Shown in pieces: positions 13,561 to 24,784 of a stretch of DNA of 64,000 nucleotides. Position numbers and translations under genes: made by a program. The notes under the pieces are model-generated. The model searched no databases, was not told the DNA's origin, and saw only the letters and a list, made by a program, of their open reading frames with translations. The DNA is from Stictocephala bisonia (Eukaryota > Arthropoda > Insecta > Hemiptera > Membracidae): assembly GCA_035578905.1 (NCBI GenBank), contig JAQJVL010000058.1, positions 1-64,000 of the forward strand, in the 5' to 3' direction. Numbering within the stretch: position 1 is the stretch's first letter; every line of letters starts with the position of its first letter.

Positions 13561-13849
13561 AAGGGTGGATTGGTAAAATATGTTTGTAATTATATAAGGA
13601 ACATAATAATGACACTGGTTTATGAGAGGTCAATGCATTTTTTTAGTTATAAGGGCTCAAGCTTAACTTTAATAAAAAGGTTTAGATATAAATTTTAATA
13701 AAGTAAAACAAAACATAAATCATTGTTCTAAGTTATAAAATAACTAAATTATGTTTTTTTGGCAAAATAGGCTACAAATGGACACCAAATGGACACAAAG
13801 ATTGTAGGTGAACAGAAATATACCCCACAATACCATGATACAAGTATGG

Positions 13850-15008
13850 GCAGGTAGGTCAATACCAATGTACGTGTTGGGTGGGCAGGTAGGTCAATAC
13901 CAATGTACGTGTTGGGTGGGCAGGTAGGTCAATACCAATGTACGTGTTGGGTGGGCAGGTAGGTCAATACCAATGTACGTGTTGGGTGGACAGGTAGGTC
14001 AATACCAATGTACGTGTTGGGTGGGCAGGTAGGTCAATACCAATGTACGTGTTGGGTGGGCAAGTAGGTCAATACCAATGTACGTGTTGGGTGGGCAGGT
14101 AGGTCAATTCCAATGTACGTGTTGGGTGGGCAAGTAGGTCAATACTAATGTACGTGTTGGGTGGGTAGGTAGCTCAATGTACGTGTTGGGTGGGCAGGTA
14201 GGTCAATCCCAATGTACGTGTTGGGTGGGCAGGTAGGTCAATTCCAATGTACGTGTTGGGTGGGCAGGTAGGTCAATACCAATGTACGTGTTGGGTGGAC
14301 AGGTAGGTCAATACCAATGTACGTGTTGGGTGGACAGGTAGGTCAATACCAATGTACGTGTTGGGTGGGCAGGTAGGTCAATACCAATGTACGTGTTGGG
14401 TGGACAAGTAGGTCAATACCAATGTACGTGTTGGGTGGACAGGTAGGTCAATCCCAATGTACGTGTTGGGTGGGCAGGTAGGTCAATACCAATGTACGTG
14501 TTGGGTGGGCAGGTAGGTCAATACCAATGTACGTGTTGGGTGGACAGGTAGGTCAATACCAATGTACGTGTTGGGTGGACAGGTAGGTCAATACCAATGT
14601 ACGTGTTGGGTGGACAGGTAGGTCAATACCAATGTACGTGTTGGGTGGACAAGTAGGTCAATACCAATGTACGTGTTGGGTGGACAAGTAGGTCAATACC
14701 AATGTACGTGTTGGGTGGACAAGTAGGTCAATACCAATGTACGTGTTGGGTGGACAAGTAGGTCAATACCAATGTACGTGTTGGGTGGACAAGTAGGTCA
14801 ATACCAATGTACGTGTTGGGTGGACAAGTAGGTCAATACCAATGTACGTGTTGGGTGGGCAAGTAGGTCAATACCAATGTACGTGTTGGGTGGGCAAGTA
14901 GGTCAATACCAATGTACGTGTTGGGTGGACAAGTAGGTCAATACCAATGTACGTGTTGGGTGGACAAGTAGGTCAATACCAATGTACGTGTTGGGTGGGC
15001 AGGTAGGT
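13850..15008 (+). repeat. 35-bp satellite / minisatellite array, about 33 copies
   Basis: The monomer is GGTCAATACCAATGTACGTG followed by TTGGGTGGGCAGGTA, 35 bases. Copies are nearly identical with a few recurrent variants: GGGC versus GGAC, and CAGGTA versus CAAGTA. The GGAC/CAAGTA type dominates 14640-14990, suggesting local homogenisation. One copy near 14161-14185 is shortened and starts TAGCTCAATG. The array is inside an Inturned intron and runs directly into the error-rich block at 15009, where corrupted copies continue. There are no unique spacers, so this is not a CRISPR array. Confidence 0.95.
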
Positions 15009-15600
15009 GGGGGAAAACCAATGACTTATAAATATTTTTTAATAACCAAAACTTTGGGAAATTAGGAAACAAAGTAAATTTTTAAAAGTGAGTAATAAAA
15101 TACGATTTTACAGAAAAGTTAATACCAAAATTTTAACTTTGGTATTACAATTTCCCAAATTAAAATTTGGTGGCAATTAGGTAAAAACCCAAATTTTAAT
15201 GTTTACCCCAAATCAAAATCACCAATGTAAACTGTTTGTGGGCCCCAAAAAAATTAATCCAATGTATGTTGGGGAAAATATTAATAAATTAAAAATTTAA
15301 ATTCAATAAAAGTTATTTGGGGGGAAATATCAATAAAAATTAAATTTTTTACATAGGTAATAAATGTTAGGTGTTTTTGTTTAAAAAATTAGGGTTAAAA
15401 AAATTACTTTTGACAAGTTAGCAAACCATGTAAGTTTGGGGGGGATACAAACCAAAGATTTTCAGGAAGTTTTAATACAATTTAAAATTTGTGTTTTTGA
15501 AAAGTAAGGTACAAATTTGTTGTTGGGCTGGCAAACATTAATTTGGTGGACTAAGAGTTTTAAAACCAAAGTAATTTGTTACAATTTATGCAATACCAAA

Positions 15601-15639
<39 letters not shown>

Positions 15640-18000
15640 GTTCCGGTTGGAGCTACAGGTGGTAATCCCCATTCTTTGGGAATGGACAATAGGGAAAGTA
15701 CCCAATGTAAAATTTTTTGTGGCCTGGGAAATACCCAATGTAGTTTATAAATAGTCAATTTCCAATGTTAACTGTTGGGTACAATAGGGCCAAACCAAAG
15801 TCGTGTAGGGGGACAAAAAGGTCAATACCAATGTTTCCCCTTGTTGGGGTTTGGGTGTGCCCCAATCCCAATGTACGTGGTGGTTGGACCCCGTTCAATA
15901 CCTGGAACTGTTGAAAAAAATGGGCAAGGAGGCCCAATAAACCAAAAAAGTACTGTTTGGGTGGGGTAGGTACTCTTCCAATGTACTTATTTAAAAAATA
16001 GGGCAATAAATTTTAAGTGGGTTTGGGTGGGCAGGAAAGGCCAATACCATTAACAGGAGACCCAATGGTTTTTTCAATACCAAGAGTGTTTAAAGATTTA
16101 AAAATCATTTTTAGTTCAAATAACCCAAATTTTTATTGGGTTAATGTAACTCAATACAATTAAAAAACCAGTAAGTTTAATTTATTTTCCAATAAACGAA
16201 AAACACTTAAGAAAAATTAGGTTTGTTAGGATTAACCAAATGAAAAATTTTAATCGCAATTAAAATTGCCCCTTTAAAATTAATTTATCATTTGTACGAA
16301 TCACAATTAAATTTAAATCATCTTAAATTGAATACTTTGGATATTCTTTTTTAAAAATTAATGTTACTCAAAACTTTTTACCTTATCGGTAAGGAAAAAT
16401 TAAAAAAATGAAAATTTTAAAATAAAAATCAAACAATCGGGCTACCCAAACTCTTTGAAAAATACCCTAAAAAAAATTTAATCTTTAATTGTTGTTTGTA
16501 AAAATTTTTTAAAAATATAAATATAATAAATTAAAATATAAAAAGGTTATTTTAAACCCCCAAAAATTTACAACCCCAAAACAATTTAAAAATCTTAACT
16601 TCCTTTTTTTTATACTTTTCAGGGAAATGGAATGTTTATGGAAAATTGTTCAATGTTTAAAAAAAATTAGTTTTAATTAAATATAAAAATTTTTTAATTT
16701 ATATAAAAAAAAGTTAAGCAAAATTTATTAATTGAAACGGGAAACAAAGATTTTTCCCTAATGGAAGTTCTAAATAATTTTCTAACCAAATGAAACTTAT
16801 TAAAGAAAAATAAATTAATGTTTGTAAAAAATTGGTTTCTAGAAAAAACTAAAAATTTGTGAAAAAAACCTTTCACATGTAAATCATATATTCGTTCAAT
16901 TTAATAAAAATTTTGAGGTTAAATACTGTAATTATCTTGGAAAATTTTAATTTAAACAAATTTAATGTTTCCAAACACAAAAAAAATTTAACTCTTTTCT
17001 TGGGGTGTAAAAATTTTCCAAAAAAAAGTTTCTCCACGAAGGGGTCCCGGGGCCTCAACTTCGGTGGAATGTTGCCCTCCCCCGTTCTTTGCAGTTTTTC
17101 CTAATAACCCCGGCACATATATTTTGGGGGAGCAAGTAACCTGCTATAATTAAATCTTGATTCTCGTAGTCCCCCTGTTTAACCAAAAACCCAACAATTA
17201 AGAGATTTTAAAAAATTATTTTTAATTTTCAAAAAATTTATAATCCCAAAATTTTTCCCGAGCCCAAATCCAATTTAAAAAATTTCTGGTTATTAACCCA
17301 AACTGTACCTTGCAAAGGAGGCCCAAATCCAAGTGTAAAAAGTTGAATCAAAGTTTAGTAAGTTTTTTTAAATTGGGCCCAGAAAAGGGTTGCCCATCAT
17401 TAAACTCCAGCCTGGCTTTTGGTTGAATCTTATGGGTTTCCCATATACTGACCTGGTAACATGTTTTTTTCATGAAAAATTTTATAAAATAAAAACCGCT
17501 TAGGAATTTCCCCTTTCAAAAAGATGTTATAGTTAGGTTGAAACAGAAAGAAGTAAGTTTTTCTAAACTTTTTATAAAAATTATTAAAAAATTATTTTTT
17601 TTAAAATATATTCATATTCAAGAGCTTACTGCGCACCAACCCTGAAAAACCCCCATTATTTAAAAAAAGAACCATTGGGGTTTTATAACACAAAGAGTCA
17701 GTTAAAACGATTCAATAAAATACAATTTAGTTACCAATTATAACAAATTAATAATTCCCAATGAAAAAATAATGTAAACAATAACATAGAATTAAGAACA
17801 CAAACCCTTGAAAGTTTAATACAGCCATTTTTCCCCCTAGGGACCCCCGTAGAAGTTGAAAAGGCGCAAAAGTTAGTGCCCTTTTTTTCCACTGCTAAAC
17901 ATTGCATTAAATTAAATACGAAGTTACTTTCCCGTCCTTCAAATTCAGTTTATACTATTTTTAAATGAATTACAAAGAAAAAATTTTTTCCCTTACAATT
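15009..18000. other. error-rich block containing a corrupted continuation of the satellite
   Basis: From 15009 the sequence takes on the same homopolymer-run texture as 3120-10194. Between about 15650 and 16060 the satellite can still be read through the noise (ggtcaataccaatg at 15820, cccaatgtacgtgg at 15862, gggtgggcaggaaaggccaa at 16026). Real sequence drift would not inflate runs so uniformly, so I infer uncorrected reads. A 33-base T run lies near 15606. No gene is supported. Clean sequence resumes just before the exon at 18029. Confidence 0.65.
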
Positions 18001-18028
18001 TGAAGAAAACCTTCATTACTTCTCTAAC

Positions 18029-18104
18029 CTGTCAAAGAATCTTCGTGGCTGTCGGAGTACCAAACCTGTCGGACTAATGCGAGTCAACTGTAGTCGAACA
18101 AAAT
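18029..18104 (-). CDS. in: Inturned exon, linker before C-terminal longin
   Basis: On the minus strand the exon runs from acceptor CTATAG|AT to donor GACAG|GTTAGA (76 bases). Only one frame is open, encoding FVRLQLTRISPTGLVLRQPR then RFFD. Both junction phases fit exactly: two bases complete the codon begun by exon 20294-20421, and the last two complete a codon with exon 11454-11631. It lies at the edge of the noisy block but reads cleanly. The assignment rests mainly on phase and position, as this linker is poorly conserved in the family. Confidence 0.7.
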
Positions 18105-18469
18105 CTATAGTGTAAAAATGTCCTGTTGGTGGGTATATAAAGTAAATTTATTGTATTAAGTTATTTATATTAAGATTTGGAGTCACAAAATGTTGCTATC
18201 CAATTATGAGTAAACTCCAGTCTTCTGAATTTATAGCTATTGGATAAGAGGATGCTTATTTTTGGTATCCTATTGATATTTCTGACCATGGTTTATTCTG
18301 ATTTCCTTTTAAAGAGACTATGGGATAACATTTTCGACTAAAATGTTTTAAAAACATGTCTTAGGCCAATTTCCTCTGCAAAATATTCGACTGTTCGATA
18401 GTTCAAGGGTTGAAACTAGCAAAGCAAGTAAGTTTCTCTAAATGGGCAAGATTTAGTAAGAAATAGTAT

Positions 18470-19030
18470 GAAAAACTACTAACTGTACTTTTATTTAAAC
18501 TCATTATTCAACTAAATTACTTATTACGAGATATTTACAATACGAGACGGACACTATTTCACACTTGAAATAACACCACTATTATTTACAATAATTTATG
18601 TTACTTATCACACTTGGGTTTGTATACACACAATATGTGTCACTGTTCAACACTGTCACTTCACTTCAAGGCGAATACAACTTGCCCTGGACTGACACTG
18701 ACACACACTGTGGACTAGACTAACATTGACTGACTCGTTGGCCGAAGGGTGTTTATATAAGGTGTTGGTGTAAGCCTAGGTTATAGAGCTATGATGGAAA
18801 TTGTTCTGGAAGGAGATCTACGTACTTCTGAGCACCATTTCTGGAAGATTTTGGCTCCACTTACAGGCAAATTAACTCCCATTCTAGCACCCTCAAGATA
18901 TGAAGTCCTCTACGAAGAGAGGGGCTGTAATTAACTCGGCGGCGCTTAAGTAATTGCCATGATCTGTATCAGTATTGTGCTCCCACATAGCTAAACAATG
19001 TTCATGCAATAGATATTGACCTCCAACTGA
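18470..19030 (-). repeat. possible LTR-like sequence with a TATA promoter
   Basis: On the minus strand a TATATAAAC box (18752-18760) is followed about 25-40 bases later by a TCAGTCAATG / TTAGTC initiator-like region, then an untranslated-type stretch ending in AATAAAAGTACAG near 18490. Upstream, TGTTAGGACTC at about 19030 could be an LTR start. This layout is typical of LTR retrotransposon LTRs in insects. I could not find a matching CA end with a target duplication or a second copy, so it may instead be an ordinary promoter. Confidence 0.3.
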
Positions 19031-19717
19031 GTCCTAACAGTTATGAGTGACTTGACAACTCCCTTTCCTTAGCTCCTCCAGAGAGCTCTGCCGAGTTCAA
19101 AATATCTTGATTTTATCCTGGAAAAATTTGACAGATGAAATAAATTTTTTATCTCAGATCTTACAAATTTTGTAAGTGGAATGAACCTTCCGAGTAAGGG
19201 ATTGACTTTACTGAATTGTTTCCAGACTGGCATGGGAAGATGTGACTACTAGAAATTTAAAGCCAGATTGACATAAGCTCTTTCATATGATTATGGAGGA
19301 TAAATTTAAACAATGAGATACTTTTCACTGAGACGTTTTATTTTGAAGCCTTACATAAATAAAAAGCAACAATAAAAACACAGAACAAACATAGAAAACT
19401 AGCCCCATTTATTACTATATCAATAAAACCAAATTATCGTGCGGTACCAGTAGGACAGCGGTAGTTCCTATCAAATGTAAAAAATTACTCAAATTCACCT
19501 ACAACTTTGACAAAATGTTAATTTTAAAGGTTCCTATAGCACAGTTGAAACTACTTTTAAATATTTGTACTGATTAAAATGGTTTTAAAAAATGGATAAA
19601 ATAACTGCCCCCATTCCAAAAATCTATACACAGATTTTTTTAACTGTCCTTTAAACTAAAAAGTATTTCATAAAAATAAGAACGTTTCATTTAAAAATAC
19701 CATCCATTTCTTACATT

Positions 19718-20225
19718 CCTAAAACCAGTACTTGGAACACTCAGCGTGGATCTTCATTGTTGTCAATTCCTTTTCATAAAACTTCGTTATACAATAATTC
19801 CTTTAATGTAACCGCTTGCCAACTTTGGAATAATCTTTCTGATAATATTAGAGGTAGCGAAGGGCGCGATCGGTTTTGGACTGCAGTTAAAGTTCTTCTC
19901 CAGGCCTAATGGGGTGAGCGGCTTATGCAGTACTAGGTTTATGCTGACGGCATAGTATGAATGAGAGGATAAATGTGGGTTTAAATTTACAGTTATTTCT
20001 TTTGTATGTATAATATAGAATCTGTTATATTTATATAAGCGATGACTATTATTTAAGCTATTGAATTTCCCTTTTGTGTTATTGTTATTACTATCTTGTA
20101 ATTAATTTTATTTTACACATCAAAATAATATTTTGAATTTTTTTATACTAATTTGCATTTTAGTAACAATGGCTAGTTTTACGAGGACATTTTAGTCCTT
20201 ACCTCACCAATTGTCACACAATTTG
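19718..20225 (+). pseudogene. LINE 3' end (C-terminal residues plus 3' UTR)
   Basis: The frame starting near 19720 reads TSTWNTQRGSSLLSIPFHKT, then YNNSFNVTACQLWNNL and RDRFWTAVKVLLQA before a stop at 19910. The pattern 'R....+...P.......+.SF...A..LWN.L....R' followed by 'F...+K..LL' is the C-terminal end of a Jockey/CR1-type LINE. The 300 bases after the stop are probably its 3' UTR. The catalytic domain is absent. Confidence 0.65.
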
Positions 20226-20293
20226 TACAGTAAAGTCATTTTTCATTTCATCCATTTCAGAAAAAAATCAATAATTTTGGATTATAAACTCAC

Positions 20294-20421
20294 TTGGGGT
20301 AGATTTTGGTGAAAACTCAGGTGTACTTGATGTGTTCAGCAGAGCATCTGTTGACGTGCGTAAAGATGTCTTACTGTGGTTGTCTGGTGCGATTGTTTGT
20401 AATCTACAGTGATTTGATATC
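20294..20421 (-). CDS. in: Inturned exon, serine/threonine-rich linker
   Basis: On the minus strand it runs from acceptor TTTTAG|G to donor CCCCAA|GTGAGT, 128 bases. It encodes ISNHCRLQTIAPDNHSKTSL, then RTSTDALLNTSSTPEFSPKS. The first base completes a Trp codon opened by exon 23338-23439, in the place where Inturned has a conserved tryptophan before its long Ser/Thr/Pro-rich linker. The exit phase (1 base) fits exon 18029-18104. Low complexity prevents confident residue alignment, but splice sites and phase are good. Confidence 0.75.
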
Positions 20422-20477
20422 CTAAAACATCATGTGTGATGAAGAACATGAATAAACTAACCATTATATATACAGAG

Positions 20478-20853
20478 GTTGATGGGTGTCCATTTCTTAA
20501 AAGCTTTTCTCTGTTATAATAATTTTAGAGTCTGCNNNNNNNNNNNNNNNNNNNNNNNNNNNNNNNNNNNNNNNNNNNNNNNNNNNNNNNNNNNNNNNNN
20601 NNNNNNNNNNNNNNNNNNNNNNNNNNNNNNNNNNNNNNNNNNNNNNNNNNNNNNNNNNTTTCTCTTTTCAATAATTTTAAAGTCTGCATTACATGCCCAC
20701 TTAAATATGCAGTAGACATGCATTCACACCCAGTTGTATTTAATCGCCCTTTCACGTACAGTGGATTGACTTGTAGTGGCCTGCACAAATTAAATGCAGA
20801 TTAAAGCAATAGTCTAAATGACAAGAGCTTCTAAGCTTGGACACCCATCTACT
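20478..20853. repeat. small inverted-repeat element interrupted by the assembly gap
   Basis: GTTGATGGGTGTCCATTTCT near 20479 matches the reverse complement of the sequence at about 20825-20853 (GTAGATGGGTGTCC, then agaagct). The pair may be the termini of a MITE of about 375 bases. The N gap at 20536-20658 lies inside. The sequence before the gap (aataattttagagtctgc) is almost repeated immediately after it (aataattttaaagtctgc). Confidence 0.45.
20536..20658. other. assembly gap (123 N)
   Basis: A run of 123 N. Its two flanks are near-identical direct repeats of about 27 bases, so the true gap may be zero or negative, with the same locus placed twice. Confidence 0.95.
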
Positions 20854-20984
20854 ACTTTATTTGTTCTTAAGAAATTTTAATCTAAAGACTAAATCCATGG
20901 TTGATATCAACTTTTAAATAGTTGAAAACAGAACAGTATTATTTCATCATAAATACAAAAGAAACTAATCTCATTCCTTCAATA

Positions 20985-21285
20985 CTTAATCAGGGAACCT
21001 GAGGAGAGATTAAGCAACAAAATCATAAGAAAGCTATGGAACAGTAAAACAAATATAGGATGGATTGTGGGACTTAAGGAAGACACGAGAGAGCTGCAAA
21101 TTACATTGGAAGATTTGAAGAATAAGACAAAAAATATCAAGGTTCTAAATGACAACCATACCCGATTATTAACTGAGATAAATAGACAAAGGATAGGAAG
21201 AGTGATTCCAGATGAACAATGAAAGTTACGATCCAAACACATGAAGAGATACTGGGCTGAGAGAAGACAAAAGAACTAAAAAAGA
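20985..21285 (+). pseudogene. RTE-type LINE C-terminal remnant
   Basis: The frame EPEERLSNKIIRKLWNSKTN, VGLKEDTRELQITLEDLKNK and RSKHMKRYWAERRQKN, with one internal stop, has the basic, helix-rich pattern of the extreme C-terminus of insect RTE-type endonuclease/reverse transcriptases (typically '..L..L.ed..n+..fr' and 'H.ermk.fWaerR'). It is followed by an A-rich tail (taaaataaaaataata). The RT core is missing. Confidence 0.5.
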
Positions 21286-21289
21286 AGAT

Positions 21290-23330
21290 GACTACAGTGG
21301 TCCAATGAAGGTCATAAAATAAAAATAATAATTATTATAAATACCAAAACATGTACTAATTGATCTCCAACACTATTTTAGCTGCTTGACGGAGAACAGT
21401 AAGTGGTATATTCTTAATTTATTTATATAATTTTGGCCACGGGATTTGGTTGTATTTTTGTACTAGTAACCATATGTTCAAATGAGCCAACTACCAAAAA
21501 CGTGTTTCCAGCGCATATTAATTATTTAAGGTGGGATCTCAACCTGTGATGTAGTATATTTTATTTTATACAGAGAGCAAAAAATAACATCATAAACTGT
21601 ACGCAGACTGTAAGAATATTTGGAGACAATACCGATATGATCTCTATGCACATATGTGCAAAAGAGCATTCATATGTGAAAACTTTAAGATAAATATGAC
21701 AACTTCAGCACAATCATATTTAACGCAGTATAAAATTTAGAAGCCAAGAGATAATAAAAGAGAAACCCCCTGTAACCTATTATTCTATTCATGGTTTTAA
21801 AGCAATACACTAAATTAGCTGATTATAACAATATCAAGCTTGTTCTCGTCGATCAGTCATTGTTTAGCAAAAGTTGTTTTCCAAAATCTATGACAACATT
21901 TTTTCTAACAAAAACAAACATTTTTGAACTTGAAAACATACTATTAATAACATAGCTAAACATAACCTACATACATACAACCAAACATAACCTAAAAAAG
22001 TTTCATTAATATTAAATTTTGGGGTTTTCAATGGACAAGTTTTTAAAGTGTAGATATATTTATAGAAACATTAAAAAAAGTAAATTTTTGTTTGAATTAA
22101 AATATAAATATGAAATCGTGACAAAAAAATTTGTTACTGATATCGATAAATGCACGAGTTGATAAAAATTTCGAAACAGGTTTCATAACCGTTGCTTAAT
22201 TGATTTAATTTTTGTAAGCGTTTAAACTCGAGACTTCAAACTTTTGTAAAGGACAGAAGTTTTATGACAGGTTAAATGACAAACTAGGTCAACAAACCAA
22301 ACAAAATGACAAATAATCAGTGGCAAATGCATAAAATAATGCCTTTGGAAATAGGACTATTTATATTTGTAGAGTTCATTGATTTGTTTATCTCAACCAA
22401 TTTTCCTAGTTTGAGCACTTATTGCAATGTTTTACACTGCTCCTATTCAGTTATGTGGCTTTGCGAATATTGTATTTTTTGTAAGATTTGTTTTTAACTT
22501 CATATTTTTCATTCAATTAAAATCATACCCACTAGAATCCATAGTAAAAACCATTATAAATACACTTTATAATGGTAATCCATCTAATTAACTTTATAAT
22601 GGTAATCCATCTAATTAACCTTTAAAGTGCTGAGTAATTGTTTGTAATTTTTCAAATTAACAATCGATTTTTTGTATTTATATAATTTTTTTCTCTTAAG
22701 TTATATATATTTTATTTTAACCAGTTTATTGCAAAGTTGAAAAAATAAATATAACTATAAGATACATTTTTATTTATCAAAATCGATATCGTCCGGGGTA
22801 GTCATTATGAAAATATTTACAATCCTACAGAATACAACTAGACTATGTAATAATAAAATAAAATTATTTATAAATTAAATAAATGAAACTGGAAAAAAAT
22901 ATATAGTAAATGGCAAATTATAAACCTTGTTTACTCAAACAAGGTTAGCAATTACGTTTGGAACACACAACAAACAACTAGCGACTAAGCTCTGAGCGGT
23001 GCGTCGTCTATCTTAACGTTCCACATATATACACATCAAGCACTAGCGGTAACTTCAAAAATGGCAGTGATTAGTTAAAAACGTCATATTTATTACAGTC
23101 GTTGCCTTGTAACCAGTTCATATGATTCATAACCGAATAACAACCTAAAAATAGTGTTGAACTTGAACTGTAGAGCTCGCTGCTGCGTATTTAACTTAAT
23201 CTAAGTTTATAAATATCGACTAGCGTAAATATACAGACACCTCGTTATGAGCAATTGTACACAAGCACGTGCGTATATTCGGATTCTGTGTTTTAAGGAT
23301 TAGGACAGCGTAGTGCTTGAGAATTTTGTA
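21290..23330. other. intronic DNA, no gene recognised
   Basis: AT-rich sequence between two Inturned exons. The one clear structure is a direct duplication of about 29 bases at 22560-22618 (ctttataatggtaatccatc twice). A TTAACCTTTAAAGTGCTGAG word at 22616 resembles a piggyBac-type end but no partner was found. Confidence 0.5.
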
Positions 23331-23337
23331 TGCTTAC

Positions 23338-23439
23338 CACTTATCTGCTAAAGACAATACTTCAATTTCTTTGATGTGCTGAAGAGTAGCTTGTGCTTGC
23401 TTGATGTAAATTGATTCAGGGCCGGGATTTCCTTCGATC
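23338..23439 (-). CDS. in: Inturned exon, second longin-like region
   Basis: On the minus strand it runs from acceptor TTTCAG|G to donor AAGTG|GTAAGC. It encodes IEGNPGPESIYIKQAQATLQ, then HIKEIEVLSLADKW. The 'PGP..+Y+.Q...TL..+' motif followed by a short helix and a terminal Trp is characteristic of Inturned after its second longin-like strand pair. The exon requires two incoming bases for the first codon. The upstream exon at 32543-32761 ends in phase 0, which shows that a small exon of length 3n+2 is missing between them (see 23863-23897). Confidence 0.85.
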
Positions 23440-23862
23440 CTGAAATAAAATTTTGATTTTTACATTTAAAGAACAGTTTCAGAAATGTTATTTAAATCTA
23501 TGTACATCACCACCCAAAAGTTTGTTTAATGGCAAAATTGTATATAATTGTGTATAAGTGATGTTTTAGAAAAAGAAATGTATAACTAACTTTTTATATT
23601 TAATCACTGCCTTCCTCAGGTGTGTATATACATAGTATTTTCATGCTGTCATCAATATAGGGCTCCTATTTAATCAAACAAACTGAAAAACTATAGTCTT
23701 TTATTGAAAAAAAAAAACTTAAAATAAGACTTCCAAGATTATTTTAAATTTATTAGTAGGGTTTATTTGAAAAATGTAAGCACCATCAGTTACAACAAGT
23801 GATGGGAGGAACTAAACCTGCTGTTAGACGATGAAGACATTTGGGCAACCAAGAGAACCTAC

Positions 23863-23897
23863 CTGCATAAAACCAACATTCCACACGTTGTTTTGAT
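23863..23897 (-). CDS. in: proposed 35-base Inturned exon
   Basis: This exon is proposed from phase logic. The neighbouring exons need an intervening exon of length 3n+2 beginning in phase 0. In this intron, 35 bases ending at a strong donor (ATGCAG|GTAGGT) encode IKTTCGMLVLC plus two bases that complete an Arg codon with the next exon. That gives ...LVGQ-IKTTCGMLVLC-R-IEGNPGPE, where Inturned proteins have a hydrophobic strand of about this position. The weak point is the acceptor AAAAG|ATC, which has a competing TTTAG five bases upstream. That other AG would give 40 bases and break the frame. Confidence 0.5.
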
Positions 23898-23974
23898 CTT
23901 TTCTAAACATTCAAAATAATATAACCGCTTTAGTTCCGAATTCAAACCGGACAAAAAAAAAAAACCATTGTTTT

Positions 23975-24265
23975 ACTAAGATTATTATTCACATTTAAGA
24001 CACATAAGATCTTGTGCATATTTTAAGGCAAAAGTGAATTATTTCCTGAATGTAGGATGAGTGTGGATTTGTTCAAAATATGCTCAGAAAGGGCAATTTA
24101 TCAATGGCCCAATAGCCAAGGTAAATAAGGAACCTAAAGCATAAAATGGAATCCAAACTAAGTACTATATGTCTGATGCTACCTCATACTCGATTTTCTA
24201 ATTTGGTCAACAACCGAGCCTTGGCCATCATCCGACTCCACAGTTTCCTAGTAGTGTCCATGCTG
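23975..24265 (+). repeat. dispersed repeat, copy 1 (pair with 42600-42905)
   Basis: Shared words in the same order as the second copy: attattcacatttaagacaca, gatgagtgt, tttatcaatggcccaatagc (tttattaatagaccaatagc in the other), aaggaacctaaagc (tggggcctacagc) and ctagtagtgtc. No coding capacity is recognisable. It is a diverged interspersed repeat of unknown class. Confidence 0.5.
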
Positions 24266-24739
24266 ATAGCAACCATTGTGCGAAAACTGTGAGTGAAATA
24301 CTTATTGGTTGTAGTAAAATCGACTTAGCATTACTGTTTTACTTTTCTTATAAATACTTTGTATTTGAACTTATCAAATAATTTATTTATGAACAAGTGA
24401 AAGTCATACAACACAAATTTATTAATTTGCAAATATTATTTATACAATTTGCAAATACAAAAAGGTATAAATATTATGTAGATCAATTTTAGTGGAACGT
24501 GTTTTATCATTCTCAGAACAAAGGGATTGACTGTATTACAGTAGTAGCTTTCTATAACAGATCTATAAGGGCTGAGGGTTTTCATTATAAGGAAAGTCTG
24601 TTTTATACAAAATAATTGAAGAGGGTGATCACCAATAACAGTGCTATCCTCCAACTTAATTACTTCCACGGTATTGATGATTCAAGATGGTAATTGGCCT
24701 CACCCTCACAATACTTCCACTGACTTCTATCCTTCACAT

Positions 24740-24784
24740 CTACAATGCTGTTCTCTAAGTTTAGCCTAGAGAACAGCATTGTAG
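24740..24784. other. perfect hairpin, 18-bp stem
   Basis: CTACAATGCTGTTCTCTA at 24740-24757 is exactly reverse-complementary to 24767-24784, with a 9-base loop (agtttagcc). It is intronic in the Inturned gene. The stem is short for an animal miRNA precursor and nothing else marks it as an RNA gene. It may be a recent palindromic mutation. Confidence 0.6.

Noticed and set aside
13850..15008. CRISPR-like regular repeat array
   Set aside because: The 35-base units are contiguous with no unique spacers, in a eukaryotic intron; it is a satellite.
15517..16006. Overlapping ORFs on both strands
   Set aside because: They are translations of corrupted satellite repeats.
20479..20788. ORFs running through the N gap
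   Set aside because: They are open only because N codons are not stops.
23338..23897. The 40-base version of the proposed small exon using the TTTAG acceptor
   Set aside because: Length 3n+1 breaks the frame with the next exon; only the 35-base version fits.
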